Source of the DNA: a virus
Direction: 5' to 3' (one strand)
Virus record (IMG/VR): IMGVR_UViG_3300044858_001628
Span: 1-52,535 of that record
Length of the DNA: 52,535 bases
A program made the translations under genes and the position numbers. The notes under the pieces are model-generated. The model ran no database searches. It was not told the DNA's origin and saw only the letters and a list, made by a program, of their open reading frames with translations. This document shows positions 7,886 through 16,577 of this stretch, in pieces (position 1 is the stretch's first letter; every line of letters begins with the position of its first letter).

Positions 7886-8785
7886 TTACGCGATTAGCCC
7901 TCTTGCCTTCCTCATTTCGGCAATAATGTCCGAAGCTGATTCTAAAGGCTCTTCTTGGCTTGCCGCGCTTGCACTATTGGATGGCACTTGTTCCATGCCA
8001 GCCTTTTTAGCAACTCTGTCGTTACGAATGGTTGAGCTTTGGTTGCCTGTCGTTCCACCTGTTAAATCAGTTATCCAGCCTCGCGCTCTATTACCTGCGG
8101 CTACCAGTGCGTCATATTGTGTTGCATGACCGCCTGATTGCATTTCCTCTGCGAGAAAACCGTTAGTAATACTTGCAAGGTGTGGGTCGCTGACTACATC
8201 GGCATATTCGCCAGAAAACTTTGTCAATGCACTGTCCACATCAAGTTGTTGCTTTACTTTTGCCGCTACATCATCCGTATCAAACGATTGGGTAGAGTTT
8301 CCTCGCCCTGTCGCTAACATCGCCAATGACTGTGCCGCACCTTCTTCATCACCATTTAACAGCGCTTCAATCGCTGATTTGGCAATGTTTGTTGCATCCT
8401 CACCCACTTCTGGGCTTGATTCGTTTGCTGGCGAGGTCTTAGCCTTCGCCAAATATTCTTCTGCTTCTCGTAGCTTTGCGCTTGCCTCATTCAGCCTGCG
8501 ACTTGCTACAGCATCTTTTTGATAGGATTTAATAACCTCTGATAGCGGAACTTCTTGCTCTACGCCATCAAGCTTAACTTTAACTAAACCACCATCTGCG
8601 CCTGTTGCCGCTTCAATTTGCGTATCAAATGACTGCTCTTGCTCACCTTCTTGAGCTAAACGTGCTTTTTCAGCCAATTGCTCATATATATCTAGGTATT
8701 CATCTGCCACTGTTCTTACATTGTTTGTATCTACTGCATTTTCATCACTTACTGCATTAACATTAGCGTCTTGATTGATAGCCAT
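7886..8785 (-). CDS. Capsid scaffolding protein
   Basis: The 299-aa product is strongly acidic, mostly helical and lacks Cys. It contains VKVKLDGVEQEVPLSEVIKSYQKDAVASRRLNEAS (about residues 68-103, split here as VKVKLDGVEQEVPL and SEVIKSYQKDAVASRR), a segment shared by many phage scaffold proteins, followed by a coiled-coil-prone region and a basic C-terminus that would contact the capsid protein. It lies between the portal and capsid genes. An AAGGA site precedes ATG 8785. Confidence 0.85.
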   Translation of the reverse strand: MAINQDANVNAVSDENAVDTNNVRTVADEYLDIYEQLAEKARLAQEGEQEQSFDTQIEAATGADGGLVKVKLDGVEQEVPLSEVIKSYQKDAVASRRLNEASAKLREAEEYLAKAKTSPANESSPEVGEDATNIAKSAIEALLNGDEEGAAQSLAMLATGRGNSTQSFDTDDVAAKVKQQLDVDSALTKFSGEYADVVSDPHLASITNGFLAEEMQSGGHATQYDALVAAGNRARGWITDLTGGTTGNQSSTIRNDRVAKKAGMEQVPSNSASAASQEEPLESASDIIAEMRKARGLIA

Positions 8786-8789
8786 TGTT

Positions 8790-9065
8790 TTATCCTTGAT
8801 TATTTAAAATATGCTCTGCCCCTGCCGCCTGCGCCATCGCTTCACTTAGCCATAAAAACATACACTCTGCTACTGCGATTTGTTGTTGCACTGCCTGTAT
8901 CGCCTTAAAATCGTGTGCATCTATCGTTTTAAGCTTAACCAAGCAATCTTCAACCTCTGTAACTGCACGCTCTTGGATGTATTGCCCCAAGCCTGTATTT
9001 AAAAACCGTTGAGCATCTAAGCCTAATTCAACTTTCGCTAGTAACTCATTCTGTTCTTTACTCAA
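8790..9065 (-). CDS. Small helical head-gene protein
   Basis: The 91-aa helical product lies between portal and scaffold. Its start overlaps the portal stop by four bases (ATGA). It contains two short amphipathic helices (EQNELLAKVELGLDAQRFL and AIQAVQQQIAVAECMFLWL). Small genes at this place in related phages are uncharacterised. No function can be assigned. Confidence 0.65.
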   Translation of the reverse strand: MSKEQNELLAKVELGLDAQRFLNTGLGQYIQERAVTEVEDCLVKLKTIDAHDFKAIQAVQQQIAVAECMFLWLSEAMAQAAGAEHILNNQG

Positions 9066-11128
9066 ACTTGCGCCCCATCATTCGGTTTAAATGTTTCAAT
9101 TCCTTGCATAGAACTTTGTGGAACTGGTGGCTCTAGTGGCGAGGTGTTTTGCGTAACTGTATTTATATCCCCATTTGCCTGCGTTGTAGGTGCGTTAGTT
9201 ATTGGAATGTTAGGGTCTTGCCCTCCATTTGGTCTTTGATAACCGCTTGCTTCCATTACTTTGTCACCCACTGGCGCGATTAAAGGGTTTTGCGCGATAC
9301 TTGCGCCTGTCTGCATGGCTGAATAAACAGCCTCTACACCAACTTTAACCGCTTGCGCCTTGCTTAAAGTAGTCTTGGCGTTAATGTCACTAATCTTAGC
9401 CGCTACCATTTCTGGGTTTTCTTTCTGTGCCAGCATTGATTTCAATTGCTCTATTTGGCTGATTAAATCATCGACCTCTGGGTTATCACCCTCTTCAATA
9501 TAGAAGCGCCCACCATCTTTATAGCCAATCTTGCCGAATATCTCTTTGATAACCTCGCCAGATTTCAAGCGACTGAACGCGCTCTCACCAAGTAATGCCT
9601 GTATTTCACGTAAGCCATAGACAAAACGCTCAAGCTGATTGAACGTATTGGTTGAACCTGTACCAACATTCACACTTAATGTGACTTCTTGCATCAATAA
9701 TTCGTCTGTGACAACATCCATACCGAAGCGCTGATACAACTTAGCCTTGTCGCCAGCCAGCGCCAGTATCATTTCGTCTGTTTCGTAGGTTTGTTCCATC
9801 AGTATCATTTGACGCAATACAGGCTCTACCCATGTTTCAGTGAATACCTTTAAATCGTACTCACCAATCTGGTTAGCATTGTTTGATAGCATCTGCATAC
9901 CGCCAACCGTTTCATTCAGCTTGCGGTTACTTGCCACGCTTGAACCACTGAACGCGCCTGCAATGTCGTCAAAGTCACTGTTTAATCGGTCTTGCTCTGC
10001 ATACGCACTGCTTGTCACATCATTTGTTTCAACAATACGAACATCCGTATCAATGTTATCCATCAGCGTTACACCACTTGGCACATTACGAACCAATGAA
10101 CGAATATCTACATTACGGTTACGATTAACAAAATAGCGCTTATTCATGGCAAATTTGACGTTATCAATACGCTGGTTAGCCACTTCGTTGATTTCAGCTT
10201 GAATATCTCGGCTCATGCTTGTCTTACTTGTGCTGTAAATCTTGTGTGCCTCAAGCGTACCCTTGCCCATCACTACAGGTCTATCACCGTTTCTTAGGTG
10301 TGGGAAAGCATCTTTAGTAAGCTTTGGCTCTGATAAAAGCTCTTGGTCTGCCAGTGTGTAGAAGCAATAGTCCTTGCCACCCTGTCGAATGAAGTTTAAA
10401 TGCACCCATACGATGCTGAACTCGTTGATTTCGCTGGTCTGCTCTTTACTGTCTGTCATGCCATTTTCGCGCTGTAGGCGAATAGAATCACTTGTTCTGC
10501 TTCCAGCCGCACGAATCTTTGCTCGGTCTAACTTAATCCAATCTTTACGCGCTTCAATCTCATACACGTACATCGGCAATAGAATAATGACGTAAGGCGA
10601 ACTATTAACAGGGTCAGTCCAGTTAGCCGCAGGGTCAATACGCACGTTTTCTGGTGGTATTAACTGCACATCTGGCTTATCAATGCCATTTTCTTCATCG
10701 TATTTCCATGTTTGCAATGACGCAACCACGCCAACTGTGTGCGCTTCCTGATATGCACCGACTAGGATTTGAAACCAATTGACTGATTTTGATAGGCGAT
10801 AATTGAGTAATTGCTGATTGATTGCCGCGCTTGCCGCCTGCATATCATTCTTTTCATCTTCTGCCGATATTGAAACAATGTCTTGCGTACTGAAAAAAGC
10901 AGAAGCACACGTAGCCTCTGCCTGCCTCAATGCTGTGCGTGTCTTTGGTCTGAATAGCTTTGAACGACCTTTGTAATGGTCTGAATAATACTTAGAACCG
11001 CTAGGGTGTAAGCCTTGCACTTGTCTAATGTCACGTTCCATCGTATTACGAACGCTATTATTGAAGTAAGTATCGCTTGTACTAAAAGCATTTTTGGCGA
11101 GTGATAACGCCTTTTCTTTATCCAGCAT
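9062..11128 (-). CDS. Portal protein
   Basis: The 688-aa product matches the podovirus (P22/N4-like) portal plan. An N-terminal region carries KGRSKLFRPKTRTALRQAEATCASAFF, split as KGRSKLFRPKTR and LRQAEATCASAFF. A central stem region has DIAGAFSGSSVASNRKLNETVGGMQML, and a C-terminal helical barrel includes ISQIEQLKSMLAQKE. The length is close to other large portals. The gene is followed by the scaffold and capsid genes and preceded by terminase, the canonical order. It forms the dodecameric DNA channel and the packaging-motor dock. Confidence 0.9.
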   Translation of the reverse strand: MLDKEKALSLAKNAFSTSDTYFNNSVRNTMERDIRQVQGLHPSGSKYYSDHYKGRSKLFRPKTRTALRQAEATCASAFFSTQDIVSISAEDEKNDMQAASAAINQQLLNYRLSKSVNWFQILVGAYQEAHTVGVVASLQTWKYDEENGIDKPDVQLIPPENVRIDPAANWTDPVNSSPYVIILLPMYVYEIEARKDWIKLDRAKIRAAGSRTSDSIRLQRENGMTDSKEQTSEINEFSIVWVHLNFIRQGGKDYCFYTLADQELLSEPKLTKDAFPHLRNGDRPVVMGKGTLEAHKIYSTSKTSMSRDIQAEINEVANQRIDNVKFAMNKRYFVNRNRNVDIRSLVRNVPSGVTLMDNIDTDVRIVETNDVTSSAYAEQDRLNSDFDDIAGAFSGSSVASNRKLNETVGGMQMLSNNANQIGEYDLKVFTETWVEPVLRQMILMEQTYETDEMILALAGDKAKLYQRFGMDVVTDELLMQEVTLSVNVGTGSTNTFNQLERFVYGLREIQALLGESAFSRLKSGEVIKEIFGKIGYKDGGRFYIEEGDNPEVDDLISQIEQLKSMLAQKENPEMVAAKISDINAKTTLSKAQAVKVGVEAVYSAMQTGASIAQNPLIAPVGDKVMEASGYQRPNGGQDPNIPITNAPTTQANGDINTVTQNTSPLEPPVPQSSMQGIETFKPNDGAQV

Positions 11129-11483
11129 ATTGCGCCCCTGTTGTGTCCACGATTGCGCGACCTGCGAAGTCTTGAGCTAAATCATCAACTTGATTATGTT
11201 TAATCATTCCTCTACGCACCCTGTAACGCTCTAAAATCTCACCGCCAGCATCACGAATCAATTTACCGCTTACATCTTCTTGAACTTTTGTCATGTGAAG
11301 GTTGAAGCCCCAATCGCCTGATAGACTTAAATTGCGGATTTGCACCATACCTGTTTGACTGTCGGCATTAACCGCCCACATATAACCTGAATAATGTTTA
11401 TTAAGCACATCAGCCACATTCTTTGCTACGGCAAAATCCATCGTGTCTGTTGATTTGGCAATGATTAACTCATTCTGTGACAT
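11118..11483 (-). CDS. Conserved hypothetical protein upstream of portal
   Basis: The 121-aa product overlaps the portal start by 11 nt. It contains SGYMWAVNADSQTGMVQIRNLSLSG, a beta-rich segment, and ends near FAGRAIVDTTGAQYAG. Proteins of this size and place occur between terminase and portal in several podovirus-like prophages, but I know no function. No catalytic motif is evident. Confidence 0.65.
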   Translation of the reverse strand: MSQNELIIAKSTDTMDFAVAKNVADVLNKHYSGYMWAVNADSQTGMVQIRNLSLSGDWGFNLHMTKVQEDVSGKLIRDAGGEILERYRVRRGMIKHNQVDDLAQDFAGRAIVDTTGAQYAG

Positions 11484-11631
11484 CTGGTTCGCACTCCGAC
11501 TGTAAAATACGTTTCTTCTCTACTGCGCTCAACCACAAATACTGTTTAAGCGTGTATCTAGCCTTTATTGGCTCTGGTAAAGAATCGTACTCACTTGGCG
11601 TGCGTTGTAATTCGCTACTTGCTAGGCTCAT
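11470..11631 (-). CDS. 53-aa mini-gene between terminase and portal
   Basis: This short frame starts at ATG 11631 and stops at 11470. It overlaps its upstream neighbour by 17 nt and the 121-aa gene by 14 nt. The product is hydrophilic and ends in an acidic tail (SECEPDVTE); the core (LPEPIKARYTLKQYLWLS) is helix-prone. The tight overlaps on both sides and the lack of any other way to fill the gap support it. Function unknown. Confidence 0.6.
   Translation of the reverse strand: MSLASSELQRTPSEYDSLPEPIKARYTLKQYLWLSAVEKKRILQSECEPDVTE
11584..11610 (-). promoter_or_regulatory. Putative late promoter element, copy e
   Basis: On the minus strand TTACAACGCA (11610-11601) is followed after 11 nt by TACGAT (11589-11584). 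It lies within the 53-aa mini-gene, about 100 nt upstream of the 121-aa protein and portal genes. It is part of the seven-copy family. Confidence 0.4.
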
Positions 11632-11782
11632 AAGGCTTATCCTCACGGAACGTGCGACCTTTGAACTCGTAAACTGCCTGTGGTTTGTTTAAATCTGGCT
11701 CTGCCTCACGTACTTCATCAGAAAATAACTTGCTTCTGTACGTTGGCGTAGGTGTTTGGAATGATTCTGGTTGTTGTGCCAT
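11615..11782 (-). CDS. 55-aa mini-gene downstream of terminase
   Basis: Start ATG 11782 has a strong ribosome-binding site (AAAGGGG, 8 nt away) and the frame stops at 11615 inside the next mini-gene. The product is hydrophilic (QQPESFQTPTPTYRSKLFSDE, with a charged EFKGRTFREDKPYEP end) and is likely a small soluble accessory protein of the packaging or portal module. No family is recognised. Confidence 0.6.
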   Translation of the reverse strand: MAQQPESFQTPTPTYRSKLFSDEVREAEPDLNKPQAVYEFKGRTFREDKPYEPSK

Positions 11783-11806
11783 GATGATTACCCCTTTGTT
11801 TTGAGT

Positions 11807-11833
11807 AATATAGGCGTTTTGCTTGCGTTGTTA
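11807..11833 (-). promoter_or_regulatory. Putative late promoter element, copy d (intergenic)
   Basis: In the 52-bp gap between terminase and the 55-aa gene, the minus strand has CTAACAACGCA starting right after the terminase stop. Eleven nt later comes TATATT (11812-11807), which matches the bacterial -10 box at 5 of 6 positions. A start near 11800 would leave an 18-nt leader holding AAAGGGG before ATG 11782. Confidence 0.5.
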
Positions 11834-11834
11834 G

Positions 11835-13481
11835 TTAAGAACCATCAACGTACTCAATAGGCTCGAATGAACCACCATCAATAATCATTGGTGCGACTAT
11901 TTCCATGTCATAGATACGGCTCACGCAATCAATGAAGTCATCTTTACTGCTGAATGGGAATGTTAAATACTCTTCTAACAGCCTTTTGTTGAGTGTGTAG
12001 GTATTGCCAGCTTCATCAACTCGCTTTACAGGCTGGTAAATACGATACAACTCGCCTTGCGCTCTCATTTTCAACTGTGCAGGGCTTTCTTCCTCTAGGA
12101 TTGCAGGCAACATGAACTTACCTTGCGAGAAGTCAGGATAAAGCCTCTGCACTCGGTCTGTCTTGGATTGCCCACCCTCTTTAGTCCAATTAACCTCTTT
12201 AATATCCCACACATCTTTAGCAATAAGCATCTTTTCTTGGAAGTGTTCAATGTCCGATTGCATACCGTACTTCTCATAGCCGACCTCTACGCGCTGAACA
12301 CCTGTCATGTTTAGCCATCTTTTGCGTAATCCACTCAATGCTGTCCAGCGCTCTGCAAGGTTCATCCTGTGACAATAACCATCTAACAGCCACTTGTTCA
12401 TGCGACTATCTACGCCAATTACTGCCATTGCCGTACGGTCACTGCCTTTCTTCTTGCTTGATGCAGGGTCACATATCACATAAACATTAAGAATTGAGGG
12501 TCTAATGTCCATAAACCTCAAGTGTTCTTTGCGGAACATGGCTTGACTACCTGCCAATGGGTTCTGTAACTGCTGACAAGCAATGTCACTCTCAACTTGC
12601 GTCTTGAGTTTGTGTTGCCAAATGTCGTTTGATAGATAAACTGGCGTGCCTGTTATCGTTGCATCGTCTGTCGCAGGGTAAATGCGCGGCTTTAATATCT
12701 TTTTCTCTAAGATATGCTGATAAGTGTCTGCGAAACTGTAGCGAGTACCAATATGCCAGCGCCTCATTACCTCTTTTCCACTCGGCAAACGTGTCACCGC
12801 ACCCAAGTTATCAGATAACGACCAAGCATCTGTGGTCTTTTTAATTTGCTCTGGTGTCGATACGCTCTCTGGTGTCACCACATCATCATAAATTCGTAAG
12901 CGAAAGTGTGCGCCTGTTGGCATACCATCGACTAAACCACTCGCGGCAAGTGTCGGCTCTTTCGGATTGCTCTTGCGTCTAACAACTAAGCCTGCTTCCT
13001 CACTCCACTTTGATGCGTCTTTGCGTGGATTCTCGTAAAGCACATCAGTATATAAGCGTTTAAGCTCGTAATTGTCCTCTAGCTCTTGCTTAATCTGTCG
13101 TAGGAATTTTAAAGCGTTGCCTTTGGTGTGACTGAATATGCAGATTGTCACATCTGGGTCTTTGATAATCTCTTGTATCGTGCCTGCATAAGTAATCACC
13201 GTTGATTTACCATGCTCACGCGCCCATAAGTCTAGGTTATCGTCTGGGTCTGCCTCGACCTCTCTGCATCGTTTATATATCCACTCATGCCACATATAAT
13301 CCGCATTAAGTAAGATACACAAAAGATAATAGCGGTCATTGCGACCTAACCATCTGCGACCTTCATCACCATAATCATGCTCAACTGCTTCCCACCATTC
13401 CACTAAATCATAAAAATTAGCCGCATGAATGTCTGCGCGTAATTCTTCGTTTAATGGTGGTCTAGGGTCAATTTGGGTCAA
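11835..13481 (-). CDS. terL: Terminase large subunit
   Basis: The 548-aa DNA-packaging ATPase/nuclease carries an ATP-binding motif AREHGKST (about 87-94), a Walker B-like RLRIYDDVV (about 194-202), and a C-terminal RNase H-like nuclease with VICDPASSKKKGSDRTA (first acidic residue about D338) and a late acidic cluster SKDDFID. The start is odd: the open frame begins with TTG at 13481, closely after an in-frame stop, with no clear ribosome-binding site and a local repeat of TTGACCC. The next ATG (about codon 63) would remove family-conserved sequence. Translation may depend on coupling to TerS. Confidence 0.92.
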   Translation of the reverse strand: MTQIDPRPPLNEELRADIHAANFYDLVEWWEAVEHDYGDEGRRWLGRNDRYYLLCILLNADYMWHEWIYKRCREVEADPDDNLDLWAREHGKSTVITYAGTIQEIIKDPDVTICIFSHTKGNALKFLRQIKQELEDNYELKRLYTDVLYENPRKDASKWSEEAGLVVRRKSNPKEPTLAASGLVDGMPTGAHFRLRIYDDVVTPESVSTPEQIKKTTDAWSLSDNLGAVTRLPSGKEVMRRWHIGTRYSFADTYQHILEKKILKPRIYPATDDATITGTPVYLSNDIWQHKLKTQVESDIACQQLQNPLAGSQAMFRKEHLRFMDIRPSILNVYVICDPASSKKKGSDRTAMAVIGVDSRMNKWLLDGYCHRMNLAERWTALSGLRKRWLNMTGVQRVEVGYEKYGMQSDIEHFQEKMLIAKDVWDIKEVNWTKEGGQSKTDRVQRLYPDFSQGKFMLPAILEEESPAQLKMRAQGELYRIYQPVKRVDEAGNTYTLNKRLLEEYLTFPFSSKDDFIDCVSRIYDMEIVAPMIIDGGSFEPIEYVDGS

Positions 13482-13521
13482 TTTTGATTAAATTCGGCTG
13501 ATTTTAACGCGATTAGAGCGA

Positions 13522-14061
13522 TTATTTTTGATTGACTAATACCGTAGCATTGCCAATTTGTCGCATTTCTGACGTTTTTTGCTTAACTTTTGATAATGCT
13601 GAAACGGTCATTGATACTTCCATCTGTTGAGGTGCGCCATCTTTTCCTGTGATTTCTTGCTTATCAGTAAACATTTTCTTGTATTTACCTAGCAATTCCA
13701 ATGCACCTTTTGCACCAGATGATTCAAAAACTCTTTGAGTAACCTCTGTCGGTAATGATGCACCTTCACTATCACGCAATAGAACTGTTTGAGTTACTGG
13801 AACTCTGCCCATGCACATATCGCGCAACTCTTCTAAGTCTGCGAGTATCTTTTCTACCGTGATTTCAGCCTTTGATGTGAGTTTATCCATGCGTAATTTG
13901 ATGGCATCAGCAATATTAGGTTTTCTTAAGTTTTCATGCCCGATTACTTCTGCTGTTTTCTTACTATATCCAGCCCTAATTGCGGCCTGTGTAGCGTTAA
14001 AGTCAATAACATACTCTTCAATGAATCTGCTTTGCTTTGCGGTGAGTTTAACTTCGGTCAT
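13522..14061 (-). CDS. terS: Terminase small subunit
   Basis: The 179-aa product starts with LTAKQSRFIEEYVIDFNATQAAIRAGYSKKTAE, split as LTAKQSRFIEEYVIDF and NATQAAIRAGYSKKTAE. This is the Terminase_2 (XtmA-type) helix-turn-helix that recognises packaging sites. I place the start at ATG 14061 (TGGAAAG site 8 nt upstream) and not at the in-frame TTG 14079. It is followed by terL after 40 bp. Confidence 0.9.
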   Translation of the reverse strand: MTEVKLTAKQSRFIEEYVIDFNATQAAIRAGYSKKTAEVIGHENLRKPNIADAIKLRMDKLTSKAEITVEKILADLEELRDMCMGRVPVTQTVLLRDSEGASLPTEVTQRVFESSGAKGALELLGKYKKMFTDKQEITGKDGAPQQMEVSMTVSALSKVKQKTSEMRQIGNATVLVNQK

Positions 14062-14063
14062 GC

Positions 14064-14249
14064 TTATTCTTTCCAGCAATCAATAGCAACTGAATCTGCC
14101 GATGTAGCCAATGCACATTCGATACCTTGCTTTGGCGTTACTGTAACAACTGGTGTTGTTGTTGAGCTTAACAACTTCATTCCGTAGAGCATTGCGACCA
14201 CTATCGCAATTGTTGATATAAAGATTGCCACGACTTTAAATGTGTTCAC
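14064..14249 (-). CDS. Small membrane-anchored protein, first gene of the late operon
   Basis: The 61-aa product begins with GTG 14249 and an AAGGGA site 6 nt upstream. Residues 5-23 (KVVAIFISTIAIVVAMLYG) form one hydrophobic segment, followed by a short polar domain with two Cys (CALATS, DCWKE) that would lie outside the membrane. No family is known to me. Its place next to terS is unusual for a membrane protein and may point to superinfection exclusion or lysis control, which is speculation. Confidence 0.6.
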   Translation of the reverse strand: MNTFKVVAIFISTIAIVVAMLYGMKLLSSTTTPVVTVTPKQGIECALATSADSVAIDCWKE

Positions 14250-14288
14250 TGTGTTTCCCTTGATTGATGGCTAAAAGCGTCAATACCA

Positions 14289-14315
14289 ATCCTATCCAAT
14301 TCCCATGCGTTGTAA
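14289..14315 (-). promoter_or_regulatory. Putative late promoter element, copy c (head of late operon)
   Basis: In the divergent intergenic region the minus strand carries TTACAACGCA (14315-14306), then 11 nt, then TAGGAT (14294-14289). A start near 14281 gives a ~32-nt leader with the AAGGGA ribosome-binding site of the first late gene. This is where a main late promoter is expected. Confidence 0.5.
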
Positions 14316-14353
14316 TTCTTTTAATTTATTTTATATTATTTTGATTTAGGGTA

Positions 14354-14382
14354 TTGCATTTATCAAAACATATCATTAGAAT
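14354..14382 (+). promoter_or_regulatory. Sigma70-type promoter for the plus-strand accessory block
   Basis: TTGCAT (14354-14359), a 17-bp spacer and TAGAAT (14377-14382) face the genes starting at 14428. The 12 bases from 14352 (TATTGCATTTAT) recur at the promoter at 25513, so the two plus-strand operons may share control. The region 14250-14427 is otherwise non-coding and very AT-rich. Confidence 0.6.
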
Positions 14383-14427
14383 GAAGTCTAGTAGTTCATT
14401 TATGTTAATTAGAAAGGTAGGTTGGAT

Positions 14428-14637
14428 ATGAAACTTGTTTATAAAGATTCTGGTGCTGTGGTTAATGTTGGCGATGTATGCCTTATTGATGGCGAGGGTT
14501 ATACGGTTGTTTTCTTTAGAGAACCACATAAACCATCATCAAGCGGAAAGGTGTCTGTTGCTGATGCGTCAGACTTCACACGCGAACTTTATGTAAGTGT
14601 TATTGGTGCAGAATGGATTGAAAGGGATGACAGATAA
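14428..14637 (+). CDS. Small hypothetical protein, first gene of plus block
   Basis: The 69-aa product is read from ATG 14428 (AGGTAGG site upstream); an in-frame TTG six bases earlier lacks support. It looks like a compact beta protein (MKLVYKDSGAVVNVGDVCLIDGEGYTVVFF) with an SH3-like strand order. The next gene is partly similar in style (VGDLVLCNGYQGSV) and begins at the stop (TAATG). No family recognised. Confidence 0.65.
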   Translation: MKLVYKDSGAVVNVGDVCLIDGEGYTVVFFREPHKPSSSGKVSVADASDFTRELYVSVIGAEWIERDDR

Positions 14638-14789
14638 TGTTTAACAATCTTAAAGTAGGTGACTTAGTTCTATGTAATGGCTATCAAGGCTCTGTTACGG
14701 CTCTATGCCAGTGGTCTGACAGCATGATTGAAGTGCGTTTAGGCTCTGGTCTTGTGTGTGTTGATTCTTTTGATGTTAAGAAAGTTTAA
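14637..14789 (+). CDS. 50-aa small beta protein
   Basis: The frame starts at ATG 14637, sharing one base with the stop of the previous gene, and ends at TAA 14787-14789. The product (FNNLKVGDLVLCNGYQGSV, then GSGLVCVDSFDVKKV) has the look of an SH3-like barrel. Coupled start, and the AGGGGA site of the next gene follows directly. Function unknown. Confidence 0.65.
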   Translation: MFNNLKVGDLVLCNGYQGSVTALCQWSDSMIEVRLGSGLVCVDSFDVKKV

Positions 14790-14800
14790 GGGGAATTATT

Positions 14801-15085
14801 ATGGCTTACGCAATTATTTATACTACTTGTAATGAAGATACTGGCAGTTGTTCTAGTTGGCAGGATTCAACTACCTATGAAACTAAAGGCTTGGCTGAAT
14901 ATATAGCCAATCATGCCCACTATGAGTATTGGACTGAAGTAGTTGTAGCTGATAACTCTGTTTACATCAAAGAACAGGTTAAGGCTGAACGTATCGACCA
15001 ACGTGATGACTTTTACTATGGCTCACCTACACATCAAATGTTTGGCGATGCTTGGTTGTATGCTGATTGTGAAGGGGCATGGTAA
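14801..15085 (+). CDS. Hypothetical acidic protein
   Basis: The 94-aa product has a strong AGGGGA ribosome-binding site. It is acidic and rich in aromatic residues, with four Cys (TTCNEDTGSCSSW and near the C-terminus DCEGAW). The stop overlaps the next start (TAATG). It resembles uncharacterised small phage early proteins in style only. Confidence 0.7.
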   Translation: MAYAIIYTTCNEDTGSCSSWQDSTTYETKGLAEYIANHAHYEYWTEVVVADNSVYIKEQVKAERIDQRDDFYYGSPTHQMFGDAWLYADCEGAW

Positions 15086-15423
15086 TGAAACTATCTAACG
15101 GTTTACCTAGTAAGTGGGCTATCTGCGAATGTTGTGGTGGCTCTGGTCATGTTGAGAACCCTGCTTTCTCTAACGGATTTACCTATGACGAGTTTAACGA
15201 AACTTTTGATGATGAAGAATCGCGTGAAGATTACTTTGCTGGTGCTTACGATGTTGCGTGTGATGCCTGCGAAAGCTCTGGCAAGGTGCAAGTAATAGAT
15301 GTTGCAAGCTGTACTTTTGCTCAAAAACGTGTAGCTGTTATGGCACGTAAAGAAGCAAGAGAAGAGGCTCAAGACGCACGTGAGAGTGCGGCTCTGTATC
15401 GCGCTGAAATGGGCTTTTTTTAA
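15085..15423 (+). CDS. Zinc-finger protein of DnaJ-like CxxCxGxG type
   Basis: The 112-aa product (from ATG 15085, TAATG overlap, GGGG site 7 nt upstream; an in-frame ATG six bases earlier is less likely) has two Cys pairs, CECCGGSGH near residue 14 and CDACESSGK near residue 68. This forms a DnaJ-type zinc-binding arrangement interrupted by a long acidic insert. The C-terminus is a charged helix (ARKEAREEAQDARESAALYRAEMG). Zinc binding is inferred from the Cys pattern; the partner, protein or nucleic acid, is unknown. Confidence 0.7.
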   Translation: MKLSNGLPSKWAICECCGGSGHVENPAFSNGFTYDEFNETFDDEESREDYFAGAYDVACDACESSGKVQVIDVASCTFAQKRVAVMARKEAREEAQDARESAALYRAEMGFF

Positions 15424-15445
15424 TTAACTACTAATGGAGAATACA

Positions 15446-15829
15446 ATGAAATACTTATCTAACTACGTTGAAGCTAAACAATCAGCGCTATTCGCTAAAA
15501 CTGGCACTTACTTTGCCTTTAGCCAAAAACAATATGATGAAGGCAAGAAAGAAGGCATTAACTATGTATCGCTTGGCGCTGGTATTATCTGCCCTAAAGA
15601 AAATTTTACAGAACTAACAGAAGGCTTGGAAACTATCCAGCAAGCTGGCATGGCTCAAGACTTAGCCGAGAATGGCAAAGATGCCATCATTCTGCGCGAA
15701 TTGCATAATCACGAATCTTTTTACTGTGGTGACATTGAAGATACTGTGTATGCGCTCGAAGATTACGGCATTACACGCACTGAAATTATCGCAGTGTATG
15801 ACCGTGTTGCACCAACTATTGATTACTAA
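15446..15829 (+). CDS. Conserved phage hypothetical protein
   Basis: The 127-aa product starts at ATG 15446, since the GGAG at 15437 is the ribosome-binding site for it and an ATG at 15434 overlaps that site. The C-terminal part (LRELHNHESFYCGDIEDTVYALEDYGI) resembles a segment I have seen in uncharacterised phage proteins, but I cannot name it reliably. Soluble, mixed alpha/beta. It is in the accessory block expressed apart from the late genes. Confidence 0.7.
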   Translation: MKYLSNYVEAKQSALFAKTGTYFAFSQKQYDEGKKEGINYVSLGAGIICPKENFTELTEGLETIQQAGMAQDLAENGKDAIILRELHNHESFYCGDIEDTVYALEDYGITRTEIIAVYDRVAPTIDY

Positions 15830-15839
15830 GGGGAACAAA

Positions 15840-16178
15840 ATGCACATTATCAACGCATACAAAAAACTAACTCACAAGTATAACCCTGCTTGGTCTGAGC
15901 TTGATGATGATGAATACATGGGCTTTGACCTAAAGGTTGTTTATGGTAAGGCTCGTTACAGTGATGATGGCGAAAGTGTTAAAACAATCGCCTATGCCAC
16001 TACATCAAAACCAGTGACAGAAACGCAAATGTATCAAATGCTTCACGCCTTTGACCGTTCATGCAGATGTGAGCATGATTGCTGTGGACACTTTAACGGT
16101 GGCGCACGCACTCCAAAACAGCTAAGTCGCAATGGTCGCAAGTGGGCTATTACTCTTAGCTACTATGCTAACGTATAA
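15840..16178 (+). CDS. Hypothetical Cys-containing protein
   Basis: The 112-aa product starts at ATG 15840 with a strong AAGGGGA site; longer in-frame extensions overlap the previous gene and are not supported. A Cys/His cluster near residue 80 (SCRCEHDCCGHFNGG) could bind zinc. The end, RKWAITLSYYANV, is a beta strand pair. This fits a family of small phage proteins with this exact Cys-rich loop that I recall but cannot name. Confidence 0.7.
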   Translation: MHIINAYKKLTHKYNPAWSELDDDEYMGFDLKVVYGKARYSDDGESVKTIAYATTSKPVTETQMYQMLHAFDRSCRCEHDCCGHFNGGARTPKQLSRNGRKWAITLSYYANV

Positions 16179-16236
16179 TGGTCTAAATTTTTAAAGAACA
16201 GCTGTTAAATCAAAAACTTACAAAGGAAATTATACC

Positions 16237-16569
16237 ATGAAAATGACAGTAAATGAAATGGAAAATGGCATTGCAAACAAGATTATTGATGATGCTTTAG
16301 CCTCTGGTTACACAGTGAGCGTGTACGATGGTGAAGAGTGGCCTGTTAAGCGTTCAAGTAACAAAGATGAAATCATCAGCGCTCTTAACTCTACTGGCAT
16401 TGACCAGCTTAAATTCCGCGATTCATCTGGTGAGTATGTTGGCGTATGTGCGCTTATCTGGGGCGAGTGTGGATATGACTTGGTAAACGACTACACAGTT
16501 AGCGATGCTATGGAAAAGCTCATGAAGGGCGCGAGTGACTTAGCCGACACTTATCAAGACGCGCTTTAG
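16237..16569 (+). CDS. Hypothetical acidic protein
   Basis: The 110-aa product has an AAAGGAA site. It is mixed alpha/beta with SVYDGEEWPVKRSSNKDEII, in a layout typical of small phage DNA-mimic-like or uncharacterised proteins: net acidic, no Cys cluster. No family recognised. It is followed by a 69-bp gap with a weak hairpin. Confidence 0.65.
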   Translation: MKMTVNEMENGIANKIIDDALASGYTVSVYDGEEWPVKRSSNKDEIISALNSTGIDQLKFRDSSGEYVGVCALIWGECGYDLVNDYTVSDAMEKLMKGASDLADTYQDAL

Positions 16570-16577
16570 TGCAATTT